Source: Roseovarius indicus (GTDB lineage: Bacteria > Pseudomonadota > Alphaproteobacteria > Rhodobacterales > Rhodobacteraceae). From it: a DNA stretch of 64,000 bases. Under the pieces are notes generated by a model that worked only from the letters and a program-made list of their open reading frames with translations, had not been told where the DNA came from and searched no databases. Both the position numbers and the translations under genes were made by a program. Numbering within the stretch: the stretch's first letter is position 1; each line of letters begins with the position of its first letter. The stretch spans positions 2,356,001-2,420,000 of the forward strand of contig NZ_CP031598.1 in the NCBI RefSeq assembly GCF_008728195.1. The letters are read 5' to 3'. This document shows positions 25,872 to 34,770 of the stretch, piece after piece.

Positions 25872-27208
25872 TGGCCGACCTCGCGGAAGACCGGCGCCAC
25901 CTCGACGCCGTCGGTCACGTATTCCTGCCCGATCACGATCACGTCGGCCTCCGCGGGCAGACCCGCCAGCCACGCGCCGTTGGGCGTATCCCTCAGCAGG
26001 CTCACCGGCACGAAGGAGACAAGCTTGTCCTCGCCCACCGTCCTTACGCCCAGCGTGCCCTCGTCATTCAGCGTCATCGCCGAAGTCGGCAGCAGATGTG
26101 CATTCGTCCCCTCGGCGGCAATCTCGATCTCGGCAGTCTGCCCATCCCGCAGGCTCAGCTCCGGGTTGGGCACCTGGATATCCACCCGGAACGTCCGGGT
26201 CGTCTCGTCGGCCGCGCGCGAGATGAAAACCACCTCGCCCTCGACCGTCTCGCCCGAGGCCAGCTCGGCCCGGGCCGTCGCGCCCATCTCGACCCGGCTG
26301 ACCGCCGTCTCGGGCACGTAGCCCACCAGCATCATCGGATCGAGCCGGATCACCGTGGCGCACAGGCTGCCGGGCTGCAGAAGACTGCCCCGCTCGGCAC
26401 TGTCGCTCTCCAGAAGCCCCGAGAAGGGCGCGCTGATCGTCAGCCGCTCGATTTCCCGCTTGGCCGAGGCAACAGCCGCCTGCGCGCTCTGCACGCCAGC
26501 CTTGGCGGCCTCCACGTTGGCGGCGACCGTATCCAGCCCCGATTCCGCGGCCCGCAGGCCCGCCCGCGCGCTGACGATCCCGGCCTCGGCCCCGCGCACG
26601 GCAGCCTCTGTCGCGGCCACCCGCGTCTGCGAGGCATAGCCATCCTCGCTCAGCCGGCTCGCCGCGTTCGCGTTGATCTCCGCCTCGGCCAGGCGTGATT
26701 CCGCCTCCGTGAGCCGCGCATCGGCCTCTTCCACCCGGGCCTCCGCCTCGGGCTTCTTGGCCTGCGCTTCCGGCACCCGGGCCTGCGCCTCGGCCAGCCG
26801 CGCCTGCGCTTCGGCCAGAACCGACTCGCGCGTGCCGGGGTCCAGCTCGCACAGAACCTCGCCCTCGTCGACGAAACTGCCCTTGCGCAGCGGCTCCGAC
26901 ACGACCTGGCCGGTGGTCTCGGCCCGAAGCTCCACCTGCCGGTCCGCCTCGGTCTGCCCGCGCACCACGACCGCCCGGTCGATCGGCCGCGCCTTCGAAT
27001 GCACCGCCACCACGCTGACCGCAGGCTCGCCCGCCGCCGGGTCGTCACCGGCGCCCTTGTCTTCCGCGGGGGCAGGGGCCTCGTCCGCCACCGCCTCTTC
27101 CGTTGCGTCCGGTTGCGGCAGCAGGGCAAGTACCCGATCCCGCTCGAAGACGAACGCGTAGATCGCGGCGATCACCAGAATGGCAGCCAGGATTGGAAAC
27201 AGTCGCAT
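25868..27208 (-). CDS. RND efflux periplasmic adaptor (membrane fusion protein)
   Basis: The protein has 446 residues. An N-terminal anchor (LFPILAAILVIAAIYAFVF) is followed by a Pro/Ala/Glu linker. A biotinyl-lipoyl domain half comes next (VVRGQTEADRQVELRAETTG). Then a long alpha-helical hairpin carries Ala/Glu/Gln heptads (EAQARLAEAQARVPEAQAKK and on). The second lipoyl half is LTISAPFSGLLESDSAERGS, with beta-barrel and membrane-proximal domains to the end. It links the inner-membrane RND pump to an outer-membrane channel. It is first in the operon, with a 4-base overlap into the pump gene. The 232-base region to 27440 is a divergent promoter region in which I recognised no operator. Confidence 0.9.
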   Translation of the reverse strand: MRLFPILAAILVIAAIYAFVFERDRVLALLPQPDATEEAVADEAPAPAEDKGAGDDPAAGEPAVSVVAVHSKARPIDRAVVVRGQTEADRQVELRAETTGQVVSEPLRKGSFVDEGEVLCELDPGTRESVLAEAQARLAEAQARVPEAQAKKPEAEARVEEADARLTEAESRLAEAEINANAASRLSEDGYASQTRVAATEAAVRGAEAGIVSARAGLRAAESGLDTVAANVEAAKAGVQSAQAAVASAKREIERLTISAPFSGLLESDSAERGSLLQPGSLCATVIRLDPMMLVGYVPETAVSRVEMGATARAELASGETVEGEVVFISRAADETTRTFRVDIQVPNPELSLRDGQTAEIEIAAEGTNAHLLPTSAMTLNDEGTLGVRTVGEDKLVSFVPVSLLRDTPNGAWLAGLPAEADVIVIGQEYVTDGVEVAPVFREVGQ

Positions 27209-27440
27209 ATCTCAACTTTCTGCGCAGACGGGGCCGAAACAAGCGTCACATGGGGCGCCAAGCCTGTTTTGCAACGGCTACCTACCCTGAACCAACCAGT
27301 TTAGTTTAAGGTTTTTGACGTTGCCGTTCAAGACGCACAATTCTGGGGTCTTCATGCAACACCGCGCGCCTCTTGGCAGCGCCGGATGCACACTGTAAGA
27401 GGGGGCAACCGGCCCAGACACTTAACAGGCGCGAGGCACC

Positions 27441-28091
27441 GTGAGCGACAGCGACAGTTTCATCGACGAGGTCACCGAAGAGGTCCGCCGCGACCGGTTT
27501 TACCGTAACGTGCGCCGCTACGGCTGGATCGCCGTACTCGCCGTGGTTCTGCTGGTCGGCGGCGCCGGCTGGTACGAGTGGCAAAAGGCCCAGGAACGCC
27601 AGCAGGCCCAGGCCTTCGGCGATGCCATCCTGTCGGCCCTCAACGCGCCCGAACGTGCGGCCCGCGCCGAGGCGCTTGACGAAATCGACGCCCCCACCGA
27701 TGGCGGCCGTGCCGTGCTCGCCCTGCTCACCGCCGCCGAAGAGGGCACCGAGAACCCCGAAAGCGCCGCACAGCGCCTGCTGACCATGGCCGACAGCCAG
27801 GGCGTGCCGCAGGTCTACCGCCAGCTTGCCACCCTCAAGGCCGTCACCATCCCGGATGCCGGTCTCAGCGTCGAAGACCGCCGCATGCGCCTCGACGGGC
27901 TCACCAATGCCGGCGGGCTCACGCGGCTCCTGGCCGAAGAACAACTCGCCCTCCTCGACCTCGAAGAGGGCAACCGCGACGCCGCCCTTGAACGGCTTCA
28001 GCGGATCGTCGAAGATGCCGAGGCAACGGCAGGCTTGCGCCAGCGGGTCAGCCAAGTGATTGTGGCTCTCGGCGAGGAGCCGGCCGCATAA
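27441..28091 (+). CDS. YfgM-like tetratricopeptide membrane protein
   Basis: The protein has 216 residues with a GTG start at 27441 (SDSDSFIDEVTEEVRRDRFY). One membrane segment at residues 28-47 (YGWIAVLAVVLLVGGAGWYE) is followed by a periplasmic TPR-like helical domain with LAEEQLALLDLEEGNRDAALERL near the end. This equals the YfgM/PF09976 layout. In other proteobacteria this protein accompanies BamB and associates with the Sec/PpiD periplasmic chaperone system. Here too it precedes the BamB-like gene (66 bases apart) and der, the conserved yfgM-bamB-der order. Confidence 0.87.
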   Translation: MSDSDSFIDEVTEEVRRDRFYRNVRRYGWIAVLAVVLLVGGAGWYEWQKAQERQQAQAFGDAILSALNAPERAARAEALDEIDAPTDGGRAVLALLTAAEEGTENPESAAQRLLTMADSQGVPQVYRQLATLKAVTIPDAGLSVEDRRMRLDGLTNAGGLTRLLAEEQLALLDLEEGNRDAALERLQRIVEDAEATAGLRQRVSQVIVALGEEPAA

Positions 28092-28157
28092 CGCGGCACC
28101 GAATTTTATAAGCCGGGTTCAATCCGGCGATACGCACCAAAGACGGGGGCGAAAGCG

Positions 28158-29489
28158 TTGAAACGAATTGCGATTTCTCTTGGACTGGCCGGGGTTGCCC
28201 TGCTGGCGGCCTGTGAAAAGAAAGAGGTCATCCTCGTCGGCGAGCGGGAAAATATCCGCGCCGTCCTGTCGGAAGGCAACGCCGAAACCACGCTGGCCTC
28301 GGCCGAAGCTCCCGCCTCCGCGCCGCCGCTCAACCTGCCGGCTACCCGCGCCAACACCGACTGGACGCAAAGTATCGCCACCCCGGCGACCCGCACCGCC
28401 CACCCGGCGCTCAGCGGCTCGCCCCGCCTGATCTGGTCGGTCGACATCGGTGCCGGCGATGGCAAGCGCAACCGCATCAATGCCGACCCGGTCGTCGCCG
28501 GCGGCCGCGTCTTCACCCTCGATTCGGAGGCCCGCGTCAGCGCCGTCTCGACGTCGGGCCAACTGCTCTGGACCCGCGATCTCACCCCGGCCAACGATTC
28601 CGCCTCCGACGCCAGCGGCGGCGGGCTCGCCTACGGCGCCGGCAAGGTTTTCGTGTCGTCGGGCTTCGGCCTGCTCACCGCCCTCGACGCCGCCTCCGGT
28701 GCCGAGATCTGGCAGCAGGACCTGCGCACCACCGGCACCGGCAGCCCCACCGTCTATGACGGGCTCGTCTACCTCGTCTCGGGCGACGAGGTCGGCTGGG
28801 CGCTCGACGCCAATGACGGCCGCATCAAGTGGCAGATGACGGGCACTCCCGACAACAACAACGTGCTCGGCGCTCCGGCGCCCGCCATCTCCAGCAAATA
28901 CGCCGTTTTCGCCTTCGGCTCGGGCCAGGTGCAGGGCGCCTTCCGCAAGGGCGGGCTGCGCCGCTGGGATGCCCAGGTCGCCGGCCGCCGTACCGGTTTC
29001 GGCACCGGCAGCGTCACCGACATCACCACCGACCCGGTGATCGACGGCAACACCATCTATGTCGGCAGCCATTCCGGCCGCACCATCGCGCTCGATCTCG
29101 GCAATGGCGAACGCCTCTGGACAGCGCCCGACGGACCACTCAACCCGGTCTGGCCGGCCGGCGACTCGATCTTCATGGTCTCCGACCGCAACGAGCTTCT
29201 GCGCCTATCCGCCCGCGACGGCAGCCGCCTCTGGGCGCGCGAACTGCCCTTCTTCACCAAGTCGAAGCCCCGCCGCCAGAACGAGATCTACGCCCACCAT
29301 GGCCCGATCATCGCCGGCGGCCGGCTCATCATCGCGTCGAATGACGGCCTGATGCGCTTCTTCAACCCGCAGAACGGCGCGACGATCGGCTCCGTCGCGA
29401 TCCCCGGCGGCGCAACGACCGAACCGGTCGTCGCAGGCAGCACGCTCTACGTCGTTTCGACCGACGGGAAATTGCTGGCTTTCCGTTGA
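28158..29489 (+). CDS. bamB: PQQ-like beta-propeller lipoprotein, BamB-like
   Basis: The protein has 443 residues with a TTG start at 28158, preceded by GGGGGCG. A lipoprotein signal (MKRIAISLGLAGVALLAAC) has its lipid-attachment Cys at residue 19. The rest is a repeated propeller: VDIGAGDGKRNRINADPVVA, YGAGKVFVSSGFGLLTALD, GSPTVYDGLVYLVSGDEVGWAL, NTIYVGSHSGRTIALDLGNG, STLYVVSTDGKLLAF. BamB is an accessory of the BamA outer-membrane protein insertion complex. Position between the YfgM-like gene and der supports this. The family call (PQQ propeller) is firm; the BamB role rests on synteny. Confidence 0.85.
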   Translation: MKRIAISLGLAGVALLAACEKKEVILVGERENIRAVLSEGNAETTLASAEAPASAPPLNLPATRANTDWTQSIATPATRTAHPALSGSPRLIWSVDIGAGDGKRNRINADPVVAGGRVFTLDSEARVSAVSTSGQLLWTRDLTPANDSASDASGGGLAYGAGKVFVSSGFGLLTALDAASGAEIWQQDLRTTGTGSPTVYDGLVYLVSGDEVGWALDANDGRIKWQMTGTPDNNNVLGAPAPAISSKYAVFAFGSGQVQGAFRKGGLRRWDAQVAGRRTGFGTGSVTDITTDPVIDGNTIYVGSHSGRTIALDLGNGERLWTAPDGPLNPVWPAGDSIFMVSDRNELLRLSARDGSRLWARELPFFTKSKPRRQNEIYAHHGPIIAGGRLIIASNDGLMRFFNPQNGATIGSVAIPGGATTEPVVAGSTLYVVSTDGKLLAFR

Positions 29490-29538
29490 TCGCGGAATGC
29501 GGTAACAGGGCGGCTTGATCCGCTTTGGAGCATAGGAA

Positions 29539-30990
29539 ATGACGTTCTCCCTCGCCATCGTGGGCCGCCCGAACGTGGGCAAGTCCACGCTGTTCAACCG
29601 CTTTGTCGGCAAACGCCTGGCCTTGGTCGACAACCAGCCCGGCGTCACCCGTGACCTGCGCGAGGGCGAGGGGCGGCTGGGCGACCTGCGTTTCACCGTG
29701 ATCGACACCGCCGGCCTGGAAGAGGCCACCGACGCCTCGCTCGAGGGCCGTATGCGCAAGCTCACCGAGCGCGCGGTCGACATGGCCGATGTCTGCCTGT
29801 TCCTCATCGACGCCCGCACCGGCGTCACCCCCACGGATGAGCTCTTCGCCGATATCCTGCGCAAGCGCTGCGACCACGTGATCCTGGCCGCCAACAAGGC
29901 CGAGGGCTCCGCCGCCGACGCGGGCGTGATCGAGGCGTACTCGCTGGGCCTCGGCGAACCCGTCCGCCTCTCGGCCGAACACGGCGAGGGCATGAACGAC
30001 ATCTACACCCACCTCATGCCGCTCGCCGACGAGTTCGCCAAGCGCGCCGAGGCCGAGGCGCCCGAAACCGACGTCACCCTCGACGAGGCCGAGGCAGAGG
30101 AAGACGGCGTCCGCCGCCCCACGCAAGACCGCCCCCTTCAGGTCGCCGTCGTTGGCCGGCCCAATGCCGGAAAATCCACCCTTATCAACAAGATACTTGG
30201 CGAAGATCGCCTGCTCACCGGCCCCGAGGCCGGTATCACCCGCGACGCCATCTCGCTCAAGCTCGACTGGGATGGCCTGCCGGTCCGCATCTTCGACACC
30301 GCCGGCATGCGCAAGAAGGCCCGCGTACAGGACAAGGTCGAGAAACTCTCGGTCGCCGACGGCCTGCGCGCGGTGAAGTTCGCCGAGGTGGTCGTCGTCC
30401 TGCTCGACGCGGCCATCCCCTTCGAACAGCAAGACCTCCGCATCGCCGACCTCGCCGAGCGTGAGGGTCGCGCCGTCGTCCTTGCCGTCAACAAGTGGGA
30501 CGTGGAAACGGAGAAGCAGGAGAAACTCCGCGATCTGCGCGAGGCCTTCGAACGCCTCCTGCCGCAGCTGCGCGGCGCCCCGCTCGTGACCGTCTCGGCC
30601 AAGACGGGGCAGGGGCTCGATCGCCTTCGTGCCGCCGTCGAAAAGGCCCATGACGTCTGGAACCGCCGCGTCTCCACCGCCCGCCTCAACCGCTGGCTCA
30701 CCGGCATGCTCGAGGCGCACCCGCCGCCCGCGCCCGGCGGCCGCCGCATCAAGCTGCGCTACATGACCCAGGCCAAAACCCGGCCGCCCGGGTTCGTCGT
30801 CATGTGCTCGCATCCGGAAAAACTGCCCGATAGCTATTCTCGCTACCTTATCAATGGCTTGCGGGAAGACTTTGACATGCCCGGCACGCCCATCCGCCTG
30901 CACATGCGCTCACAGGCCGACAAGAACCCCTACAAGGGCAAGAAGAAATCGACGCCCTCGCGCCTGCGCAAACACCTGAAAGACAAGTGA
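29539..30990 (+). CDS. der: Ribosome-associated GTPase Der (EngA)
   Basis: The protein has 483 residues with two tandem G domains. G domain 1 has GRPNVGKST (residues 9-17), DTAG and NKAE; the last replaces NKxD, as is common in alphaproteobacterial Der. G domain 2 has GRPNAGKST near 208, [17 protein letters not shown] and NKWD. The C-terminal KH-like domain ends with a Lys-rich tail. Der acts in late maturation of the 50S ribosomal subunit. It follows the BamB-like gene at 49 bases and ends 13 bases from the convergent TspO-like gene; no terminator seen. Confidence 0.96.
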   Translation: MTFSLAIVGRPNVGKSTLFNRFVGKRLALVDNQPGVTRDLREGEGRLGDLRFTVIDTAGLEEATDASLEGRMRKLTERAVDMADVCLFLIDARTGVTPTDELFADILRKRCDHVILAANKAEGSAADAGVIEAYSLGLGEPVRLSAEHGEGMNDIYTHLMPLADEFAKRAEAEAPETDVTLDEAEAEEDGVRRPTQDRPLQVAVVGRPNAGKSTLINKILGEDRLLTGPEAGITRDAISLKLDWDGLPVRIFDTAGMRKKARVQDKVEKLSVADGLRAVKFAEVVVVLLDAAIPFEQQDLRIADLAEREGRAVVLAVNKWDVETEKQEKLRDLREAFERLLPQLRGAPLVTVSAKTGQGLDRLRAAVEKAHDVWNRRVSTARLNRWLTGMLEAHPPPAPGGRRIKLRYMTQAKTRPPGFVVMCSHPEKLPDSYSRYLINGLREDFDMPGTPIRLHMRSQADKNPYKGKKKSTPSRLRKHLKDK

Positions 30991-31003
30991 CGCCGGCGCC
31001 GGC

Positions 31004-31702
31004 TCAGGCCGTGCGCCACATCATCACGCCCAGCCCCGCGATCCCGGCAGCGGCCAGCCCCAGCACGGCCGGGTTCATCGGCTCGAGGTTGCCCACGGCC
31101 ACGCCCACAAGTGCCCAGATCACCGCGGCGCCGTATTCCGGCGTTCCCGGCCGCATGGCCAGCACGGCAGACGCAAGAAGCAGTGCCAGAACCAGCACGA
31201 ACAGCGCCGCACCCTGCGGGTAGGCAACGCCATACCCGGCCAGAAGCAGCCCCAGCCCCGTGCAGGCCGCCGCCGTCAGCCAGCCGGCAAACACCGCGAT
31301 CGGCGCCTGCAGCCAAAGCCGGTCGCTGCGCCCGGTCTGCATCAGCGCCGCCAGCGCCGAGCCCAGGATCACCCAAAGCAACGCGGTTGCCGCCAGCGGC
31401 GAAACCACCGCCACCGGCAACCATGCCGTTCCAACCGCAAGGCTGATGAACAATGGCGCCCGATGCGCCGCCCATCGCGGGTCATCGGCCCGCCAGAACA
31501 GGCCGTACCCGGTGCCGGCGATCATCCAGGCGTAGATCAGGAACCAGATGGAAAACGCATAGCCCGCAGGCTGCGCCGGCGGATTTTCCTGCGGTATGGG
31601 GAACTGCCCCGGGTCGAACCCGTCGAACCCGCGCACGAAAAGCGGAGACGCCGCAAACGCCACAGCGGCCACGAAAACCAGTATCGCCAGCATTCGAGTC
31701 AT
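31004..31702 (-). CDS. TspO/MBR-related (tryptophan-rich sensory type) membrane protein
   Basis: The protein has 232 residues with six to seven hydrophobic segments. GYAFSIWFLIYAWMIAGTGY near residues 47-66 resembles the Trp/Tyr-rich first part of TspO-like proteins. DPRWAAHRAPLFISLAVGTAWLP and VGNLEPMNPAVLG further fit annotations of tryptophan-rich sensory proteins in roseobacters. TspO proteins bind tetrapyrroles/cholesterol and modulate photosynthesis or stress responses. This protein is longer than classical TspO (about 160 residues), so it may be a distant relative. Assignment moderate. Confidence 0.65.
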   Translation of the reverse strand: MTRMLAILVFVAAVAFAASPLFVRGFDGFDPGQFPIPQENPPAQPAGYAFSIWFLIYAWMIAGTGYGLFWRADDPRWAAHRAPLFISLAVGTAWLPVAVVSPLAATALLWVILGSALAALMQTGRSDRLWLQAPIAVFAGWLTAAACTGLGLLLAGYGVAYPQGAALFVLVLALLLASAVLAMRPGTPEYGAAVIWALVGVAVGNLEPMNPAVLGLAAAGIAGLGVMMWRTA

Positions 31703-31860
31703 CGATGTTTACATGGGGCGATAACCCGCCGCTTCAACCACCCGCCCGGTTTTCCCGTATCGCGGGACTTGAGATGTAATTAAAATGTCCCAAATAACGG
31801 TTAAGTGATCAGCGTAACGAATTGCGATCCAGTAATTTTTGACGGTTCGGGACAAAGACA

Positions 31861-32850
31861 ATGACGGATATTCGCGAGTACACCCGCAAATACGCGATCA
31901 AAAGTGATGCCATGGGCGCACTCAGCTTCTTCGCATCCCTCGCAGCCTATGGCGCGGCGCTGACGCTGGGCGCCAGCTATGCCACGACCCTCTGGATCTC
32001 GGTCCCGATGGTGGTGATCCTCGCCTTCGCCTCGGTTCGGCTCTACGTGCTTCAGCACGATTGCGGCCACCACTCTCTGTTCGAAACGAAGTGGATGAAC
32101 GATGCGGCGGGTTACGTGCTCTCCATTTTCTCGCTCACGCCCTTCCGGGTCATGCAGTACAACCACAACCTGCACCACGCCTATCTCGGCAATCTCGAAC
32201 ACCGCGAGACGACCGAGGTCTACACCATGACTCTCCGCGAATGGCAGGAAGCGGGCTTTTTCAACCGCCTCTGGTACCGGCTCTACCGCAACCCGCTGAT
32301 CATGCTGTCGCTGGGCGGCCTCTACACCTATTTCATCGCCTACCGCTGGCCCCGCAACACGCTCAAGGTCGGGGCAGGGGGTGTCATCGCCCATAACCTG
32401 ATGCTCGCCGCCTACGTGGCCCTCGTCTACCTGGCGTTCGGGATTCCGGGCCTCGTCGTCCTCGCCGCCAGCGCCATCATCGCGGGCGTCATCGGCGTCT
32501 TCCTCGTCTACCTGCAGCACAATTTCGAGGACACCTACTGGGACCGCAAACCGGATCTCGATTTCCGCAAGGCCACCCTTGTCGGTTCAAGCTCGCTCGA
32601 CCTCGGCCACTGGTGGGATGTCGGCACCGGCAATATCGCCTACCACGACCTGCACCACTTCAACCCCTCGATCCCGTCCTTCATGCTCCGCAAATGCCAG
32701 AACAACCTGCCGGACGAGCTGAAGAGCCACGACGTGATCCGCTGGCCCGAGGCGATCCGTTCCTTCCGGCTCAAGCTCTGGGACGAAGACGCCGAACGCC
32801 TCGTGCCCTTCCCGAAAGAGCCCGCCCACGGCATGGCCGCGGCGGGCTGA
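31861..32850 (+). CDS. Membrane fatty acid desaturase family protein
   Basis: The protein has 329 residues. Three His boxes of di-iron desaturases are present: HDCGHH (near residue 65), HNLHH (near 102) and HDLHH (near 263). QHNFED marks the fourth conserved region. Hydrophobic pairs flank the boxes. The enzyme introduces a double bond in membrane lipid acyl chains or acts on a related lipid substrate (hydroxylase-type activities also occur in this fold). Single-gene unit; the AT-rich 60 bases upstream probably contain the promoter. Confidence 0.88.
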   Translation: MTDIREYTRKYAIKSDAMGALSFFASLAAYGAALTLGASYATTLWISVPMVVILAFASVRLYVLQHDCGHHSLFETKWMNDAAGYVLSIFSLTPFRVMQYNHNLHHAYLGNLEHRETTEVYTMTLREWQEAGFFNRLWYRLYRNPLIMLSLGGLYTYFIAYRWPRNTLKVGAGGVIAHNLMLAAYVALVYLAFGIPGLVVLAASAIIAGVIGVFLVYLQHNFEDTYWDRKPDLDFRKATLVGSSSLDLGHWWDVGTGNIAYHDLHHFNPSIPSFMLRKCQNNLPDELKSHDVIRWPEAIRSFRLKLWDEDAERLVPFPKEPAHGMAAAG

Positions 32851-33002
32851 ACGCCCCGCCGTGCATCGGCCAAAAGGCGCTTAGCCTTGTGCCCTACGCC
32901 CCAAGATTTCCGTTGCGAAAAGAGGGCGTTATGGCAGATTCGCGGCGAAGGCGATGTTGCCTTCGAATCGGCGGCAGCAGCCGCCCTGGAGTAAGACCCC
33001 AA

Positions 33003-33239
33003 ATGAAAACCCGTGTTCTGTGCCTTGCCGCCATCCTGGCGGTTGCCGCGGTTCAGACCCATGCCGAAACCATGGTGGAAGACACCGATGGCAACGGCGC
33101 CTACTCGATGGACGAGATGACCGCCGCCTATCCCGAACTGACCGAGGACGACTTCGTCGAGATCGACACCGACGCCTCCGGCGATATCAGCACCGAAGAG
33201 CTGACGCTCGCCACCGAAAGCGGCCTGCTCAGCAACTGA
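33003..33239 (+). CDS. Small secreted EF-hand protein
   Basis: The protein has 78 residues. The signal peptide MKTRVLCLAAILAVAAVQTH is cleaved near HAET. Two EF-hand-like loops follow: DTDGNGAYSMDE and DTDASGDISTEE, both with the Asp/Asn/Gly pattern expected for Ca2+ binding. It is probably a periplasmic calcium-binding protein; partner unknown. A single-gene unit ending in a strong terminator. Confidence 0.82.
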   Translation: MKTRVLCLAAILAVAAVQTHAETMVEDTDGNGAYSMDEMTAAYPELTEDDFVEIDTDASGDISTEELTLATESGLLSN

Positions 33240-33277
33240 TCCCGCCGCAAACCTTTTTCTGACTGTCCCTTCGACTG

Positions 33278-33309
33278 CCCCGGTGGTGCCCCAGCCACCG
33301 GGGTTTTTT
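33278..33309 (+). terminator. Intrinsic terminator of the EF-hand gene
   Basis: A perfect 9-bp stem CCCCGGTGG / CCACCGGGG with an 8-base loop is followed by six T. Confidence 0.88.
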
Positions 33310-33335
33310 GATGGGCCAGTGTCGCGGACCCCGTA

Positions 33336-33355
33336 GGCCGGGCTTCAGCCCGGCC
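33336..33355. repeat. Short palindromic repeat, TTCA-loop type
   Basis: GGCCGGGC-TTCA-GCCCGGCC, a perfect 8-bp stem, lies 18 bases beyond the serS stop. A near copy with the same loop lies at 34733, and a related palindrome at 44879. Dispersed intergenic palindromes of this type resemble REP elements. Confidence 0.6.
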
Positions 33356-33373
33356 CCACCGGCACCCAAAATG

Positions 33374-34666
33374 TTACGCCAACACCCCGTCCGCGCCCAA
33401 CCGCGTCTTGCCGCGCAGGTAGGGGTGCAGCGCCTCCGGCAGCTCGACCGAGCCATCTTCCCGCTGACCGTTCTCAAGCACCGCGATCAGGCACCGCCCC
33501 ACCGCCAGCCCCGAGCCGTTCAGCGTATGCAGGAACTGCGGCTTGCCGCCATCCGCCGGCTTGAACCGCGCGTTCATCCGCCGCGCCTGGAACTCGCCGC
33601 AGACCGAGCAGGAGGAAATCTCGCGATAGAGGTTCTGCCCCGGCAGCCACACCTCGATGTCATGCGTCCGCCGCGCGCCGAACCCCATGTCGCCCGTGCA
33701 CAGCACGATCGTCCGGTAAGCCAGGCCCAGCCGTTCCAGAATCCCCTGCGCACAGCCCGTCATCCGGTCCAGCTCCTCGCGGGACTTCTCCGGATGCGTC
33801 ACGCTCACCATCTCGACCTTCTCGAACTGGTGCTGCCTGAGCATCCCGGCCGTGTCCTTGCCGGCACTCCCGGCTTCCGAGCGGAAACACTGCGTATGCG
33901 CCACGTACCGGCGGGGCAGATAGCTTTCCTCCACCGTCAGCCCGTTGACGATATTGGTCAGCGTCACCTCCGCCGTCGGCACCAGCCACCAGCCGTTCGT
34001 CGTCCGATAGCTGTCCTCGCCGAATTTCGGCAACTGACCGGTGCCATACATCATCTCGTCGCGCACCAGCACCGGCGTCCATGTCTCCGACAGGCCGTTC
34101 TCCTCGGTGTGCACGTCCAGCATGAACTGCGCCAGCGCCCGGTGAATGCGCGCCACGCCCCCCGACAGCACCACGAAGCGCGAGCCGGAAAGCTTGGCCG
34201 CCGTCTCGAAATCCATCCCCGGCTTCACGCCCTCGAGCTCGTAATGCTCCTTCGGCTGAAAATCGAACCCCTTCGGCTCGCCCCAGCGATGGATCTCGAC
34301 ATTGTCGGCCTCGTCGGCGCCATCCGGCACGTCCTCCATCGGCAGGTTGGGCAGCGACATCAGCAGGTCGGTGAGCGCCCCGTCAAGCTCCTTGGCCTCG
34401 GCCTGCATCGCCGCCACCTCGGCCTTCTTCTCAGCCACAGTGGCGCGCAGCCGCTCGAACTCGGCCTCGTCGCCCTTGGCCTTGGCGGCGCCGACCTCCT
34501 TGCTCGCCCGGTTCTGCTCCGCCTGCGCCGTCTCGGCCGCCTGGATCCGTGCCCGCCGCGCTTCATCGGCCTTCAGGATCTCCGACGACGCATCCGACAC
34601 CCCGCGCCGGGCCATGGCGGCATCGAAGGCTGCTGGATTTTCACGGATCGCGCGGATGTCGTGCAT
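33374..34666 (-). CDS. serS: Seryl-tRNA synthetase
   Basis: The protein has 430 residues from the ATG at 34666 ([20 protein letters not shown]), the canonical SerRS start. The N-terminal long coiled-coil arm (residues 30-100) binds the tRNA-Ser variable arm. Class II motifs are motif 2 around [28 protein letters not shown] and motif 3 [18 protein letters not shown]. It charges tRNA-Ser (and tRNA-Sec where present). It stands downstream of the pentapeptide gene on the same strand, with a palindromic repeat in the 104-base gap. Confidence 0.97.
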   Translation of the reverse strand: MHDIRAIRENPAAFDAAMARRGVSDASSEILKADEARRARIQAAETAQAEQNRASKEVGAAKAKGDEAEFERLRATVAEKKAEVAAMQAEAKELDGALTDLLMSLPNLPMEDVPDGADEADNVEIHRWGEPKGFDFQPKEHYELEGVKPGMDFETAAKLSGSRFVVLSGGVARIHRALAQFMLDVHTEENGLSETWTPVLVRDEMMYGTGQLPKFGEDSYRTTNGWWLVPTAEVTLTNIVNGLTVEESYLPRRYVAHTQCFRSEAGSAGKDTAGMLRQHQFEKVEMVSVTHPEKSREELDRMTGCAQGILERLGLAYRTIVLCTGDMGFGARRTHDIEVWLPGQNLYREISSCSVCGEFQARRMNARFKPADGGKPQFLHTLNGSGLAVGRCLIAVLENGQREDGSVELPEALHPYLRGKTRLGADGVLA

Positions 34667-34732
34667 CGGACTGGTTCCTTGAGTTGAGTGAGTCGTGCGC
34701 GCCTTATGCCCCAGAATTTTGCCGAGGTGTAG

Positions 34733-34750
34733 GGCGGGCTTCAGCCCGCC
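34733..34750. repeat. Short palindromic repeat, TTCA-loop type
   Basis: GGCGGGC-TTCA-GCCCGCC, a perfect 7-bp stem, lies between the pentapeptide gene and serS. Same loop and layout as the element at 33336. Confidence 0.6.
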
Positions 34751-34770
34751 ATGCCATCCCGTCTTTAACC

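Noticed and set aside
21960..26321. Very long plus-strand open frame over the RND and adaptor genes (1453 codons)
   Set aside because: It runs antisense to two clear genes; the translation is rich in Arg, His, Pro and Gln without any domain. High GC removes stop codons in this frame.
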